8,948 bases of DNA from an uncultured Eubacteriales bacterium (GTDB taxonomy: Bacteria; Bacillota; Clostridia; Christensenellales; CAG-138), in assembly GCA_900550525.1 (NCBI GenBank), contig URSN01000075.1, positions 1 through 8,948 on the forward strand, read 5' to 3'. Positions 7,737 to 8,948 of this stretch are shown in pieces (the first letter of the stretch is position 1; each line of letters opens with the position of its first letter). The position numbers and the translations under genes are program-made. The notes under the pieces are model-generated. The model did no database searches and was not told the origin of the DNA. It was given only the letters and a program-made list of their open reading frames with translations.

Positions 7737-8120
7737 ATGAAACCGATCGCTCTCAAACGCCGCGGGCTGGGCGGGCTGTTCCGCTCCGGCGACATCAACA
7801 TGCTGGAAGGGCCTCTCTTTGGGAAGGTCTTTGCTTTTGTGCTGCCGCTGATGATCACAAACCTCCTGCAGGTTTGCTACTCCGCGGCGGATATGATCGT
7901 GGTCGGCCTGTCGGGCGTGGACGGCGCCATCGGCGCCATCGGCGCGGCGAGCGCGCTGGTCAGCGGCGTGCGCAGATCGTGGGAAATGCTGGTGATTTTC
8001 GGATACAGAAGAGGTACGCAGATGCCTGGCAAAAGGGAGATGCTTGGATACTTCAGATTTTCTAAAGGATATCTTAGAATTTCATACACAGGACGTTCAC
8101 AGTTGGCAGATAACCTGTAA
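7737..8120 (+). pseudogene. MATE family transporter, 5' fragment fused to unrelated sequence
   Basis: The first 78 or so codons match the N-terminus of a MATE (multidrug and toxin extrusion) transporter. DINMLEGPLFGKVFAFVLPL (residues 18-37) is the usual entry to the first membrane segment, followed by ITNLLQVCYSAADMIVVGL and the Gly/Ala-rich start of the second segment. A full MATE protein is about 450 residues with 12 membrane segments. Here similarity ends near 7970, base composition changes, and the frame runs on through unrelated low-GC DNA to a TAA at 8118-8120, giving a 127-residue hybrid that cannot be functional. The ATG at 7737 has no Shine-Dalgarno; the ATG at 7800 is a weaker alternative, also without one. 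Whether the break is biological or an assembly join cannot be settled here. Confidence 0.8.
7970..7996. other. Composition junction (high GC to low GC)
   Basis: Counted by hand, 46 of 60 bases are G/C in 7921-7980, 31 of 60 in 7981-8040 and 21 of 60 in 8041-8100. The change falls inside the MATE coding region and coincides with loss of MATE similarity. No insertion-sequence ends, tRNA or direct repeat is visible at the join. The exact breakpoint is uncertain by about 20 bases. Confidence 0.75.
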
Positions 8121-8151
8121 CAAGCAAAAAGAAAGGAATGAAAGGGAATGA
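7996..8151 (+). pseudogene. 3' remnant of an unidentified low-GC gene
   Basis: Of the frames crossing this stretch, the one ending in the TGA at 8149-8151 looks most like real coding sequence: about 51 codons with balanced hydrophilic and hydrophobic content (for example LDTSDFLKDILEFHTQDVH) and a Lys/Glu-rich tail. Its stop overlaps the next ATG (ATGA, 8148-8151), the usual sign of translational coupling inside an operon. It has no start: a TGA lies at 7993-7995, and the high-GC junction is immediately upstream. A second frame ends in TAA at 8063-8065, with a plausible-looking tail (YADAWQKGDAWILQIF), so a frameshift around 8000-8065 is possible. I do not recognise the family. Coding status is moderate, by position and composition only. 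Confidence 0.4.
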
Positions 8152-8294
8152 AACTACAAAAGAAAGCAGCCGTACAGCTGCTGCTCCTTGCAGCAGCAAT
8201 GCTTATGGTTTGTTATGGCGCGATGCGTGGAGAGGCAGCCACGGTACTCTCCAAAGCAATTTAATTATGTCTGGAGTGTGTTGGCATTGGATAA
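8148..8294 (+). pseudogene. CD1871A-type CXXC motif mini-protein, interrupted by in-frame TAA
   Basis: The frame reads MKLQKKAAVQ, one hydrophobic membrane segment (residues 7-25), MRGEAATVLSKAI, then a TAA at codon 39 (8262-8264), then LCLECVGIG and a second TAA. Small clostridial proteins of the CD1871A family have one membrane helix, an RGE-x-VL-x-KA stretch and an end like (N)-I/L-CLEC-I/V-GIG, about 45-50 residues. Everything matches except that a stop replaces the expected Asn. ATTTAATTA in place of ATTAATTTA would explain it, i.e. one T gained and one lost within a few bases. The 38-residue product would lack the CXXC, presumably the redox-active part. GAAAGG at 8131-8136 is the likely ribosome site. 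The gene overlaps its upstream neighbour by 4 bases and its downstream neighbour by 8. Family recognition is from memory of the pattern. Confidence 0.65.
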
Positions 8295-8948
8295 AAAAAA
8301 GCATAAGGCATCACATGTTCTTGCACATGTCCGTGGGTGGATTCTGGCTGTGGCAACGATTCTTACGAATATTCATCTGCCGAATTTTTTTAAGGGAGAG
8401 ATCTACCGTGGTAATGCAAAGACGGTCTGTGTGTGGTTTTTTGTGTCCGTTTGGATGGTTCCAGGAACTTTTGCATAAGATTCCATTTAAAAAAATATCC
8501 ACCCGGAAATTAAAGCCGCTTCGGTTTATCAAATATGGAATTCTTTTGGTTTTCGTTATTCTGCTTCCTATATTGATGACGAACCAGCTGGGAATGGGGG
8601 ACCCATTTTTTTGCAAATACCTCTGTCCACAGGGAGTATTAGAGGGGGCACTTCCACTTTCGATTGCAAATGCAGGCATCCGTGCGGCATTGGGAAAGCT
8701 GTTTACATGGAAGGCCGGAATACTGGTTGCGGGCGTGTTGTTAAGCCTTATGTTTTATCGCCCGTTCTGCAAATGGATCTGTCCGCTTGGCGCAGTCTAT
8801 GCGCTTTTTAATAAAGTATCTCTTTTACAGATGCATATAGATACCGGTAATTGTGTATCTTGCGGCAAATGTGCCGGTGTCTGTAAAATGGATGTGGATG
8901 TGGTCCGGCATCCAAATCATACGGAATGTATACGCTGCGGAGCATGTG
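8287..8948 (+). pseudogene. Membrane 4Fe-4S polyferredoxin (NapH/YccM-like), internal deletion with frameshift, 3' end off window
   Basis: The reading starts at TTG 8287 (GGAG at 8273-8276; the TTG overlaps the stop of the CXXC gene) as MDKKKHKASH and continues through a membrane segment to NIHLPNFFKGEIYRGNAKTV-C-V at 8433. Relatives continue with a conserved PGLNCYSCPGA-type region and another membrane segment, about 45-50 residues in all. Here the sequence instead jumps, in a frame shifted by one base, to CGFLCPFGW at 8432. From there it is intact: KIPFKKI, a membrane helix (GILLVFVILLPILMT), CKYLCP (8612-8629), a second helix, CKWICP (8768-8785), a CxxCxxCxxxC ferredoxin motif (Cys codons at 8852, 8861, 8870, 8882) and the first three Cys of another at the window end. 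Such proteins pass electrons across or along the membrane. The break lies in a TGTGTG run (8428-8433). Confidence 0.8.

Noticed and set aside
8177..8197. Perfect inverted repeat GCTGCTGC / GCAGCAGC with a 5-base loop
   Set aside because: It falls in Leu and Ala codons of the membrane segment of the CXXC mini-protein. CTG and GCA codons explain the symmetry, and no T-run follows.
8262..8264. Recoding of the in-frame stop as selenocysteine in a redox protein
   Set aside because: The codon is TAA, not TGA, and its position matches an Asn rather than a Cys of the family.
1..8948. CRISPR arrays, tRNA or rRNA genes, insertion sequences
   Set aside because: No regularly spaced repeats, no tRNA cloverleaf or rRNA-like stretch, and no transposase reading frame or terminal inverted repeats were seen.

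Overview
The window looks like part of a metagenome-style contig from a high-GC anaerobic member of the Bacillota (Clostridia, perhaps an Oscillospiraceae or Christensenellales relative), with a short piece of much lower-GC DNA at the right end. The lineage is inferred from protein family types, strong AGGAGG-type ribosome sites and codon use; no marker gene is present. All recognised genes are on the + strand.

Left block (1-4005): a probable operon whose 5' end lies outside the window. It holds the C-terminal part of an ECF-transporter S component, a DUF362 protein with C-terminal Fe-S cysteines, a small SRPBCC-fold protein and a U32 family 'peptidase' of the RlhA/TrhP RNA-hydroxylation type. 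Spacing is tight: a 4-bp ATGA overlap, a 22-bp gap with a near-perfect Shine-Dalgarno, then a 20-bp overlap.

Middle block (4006-7674): a well-formed promoter (TGGACA, 17-bp spacer, TATAAT) and a GC-rich, hairpin-containing leader precede an aconitase-superfamily hydratase and an NADP-dependent isocitrate dehydrogenase 10 bp apart. A strong intrinsic terminator closes the unit. The pair would carry citrate to 2-oxoglutarate, the oxidative arm that supplies glutamate and NADPH; citrate synthase is not in the window.

Right block (7675-8948): a promoter (TTGACT, 17-bp spacer, TACAAT) runs into a MATE transporter gene with almost no leader. After about 78 codons the MATE similarity stops and GC falls abruptly (46 of 60 bases G/C in 7921-7980; 21 of 60 in 8041-8100). 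The low-GC piece carries the 3' end of an unidentified gene, a CD1871A-type CXXC mini-protein gene with an in-frame TAA, and a membrane 4Fe-4S polyferredoxin gene with an internal deletion and frameshift that then runs off the window. These three read as a redox gene cluster from another genome or a transferred island, and every reading frame in it is damaged. A chimeric, error-containing contig end is at least as likely as a real decayed transfer. The junction and the damage are the most notable things here; I see no convincing new system.
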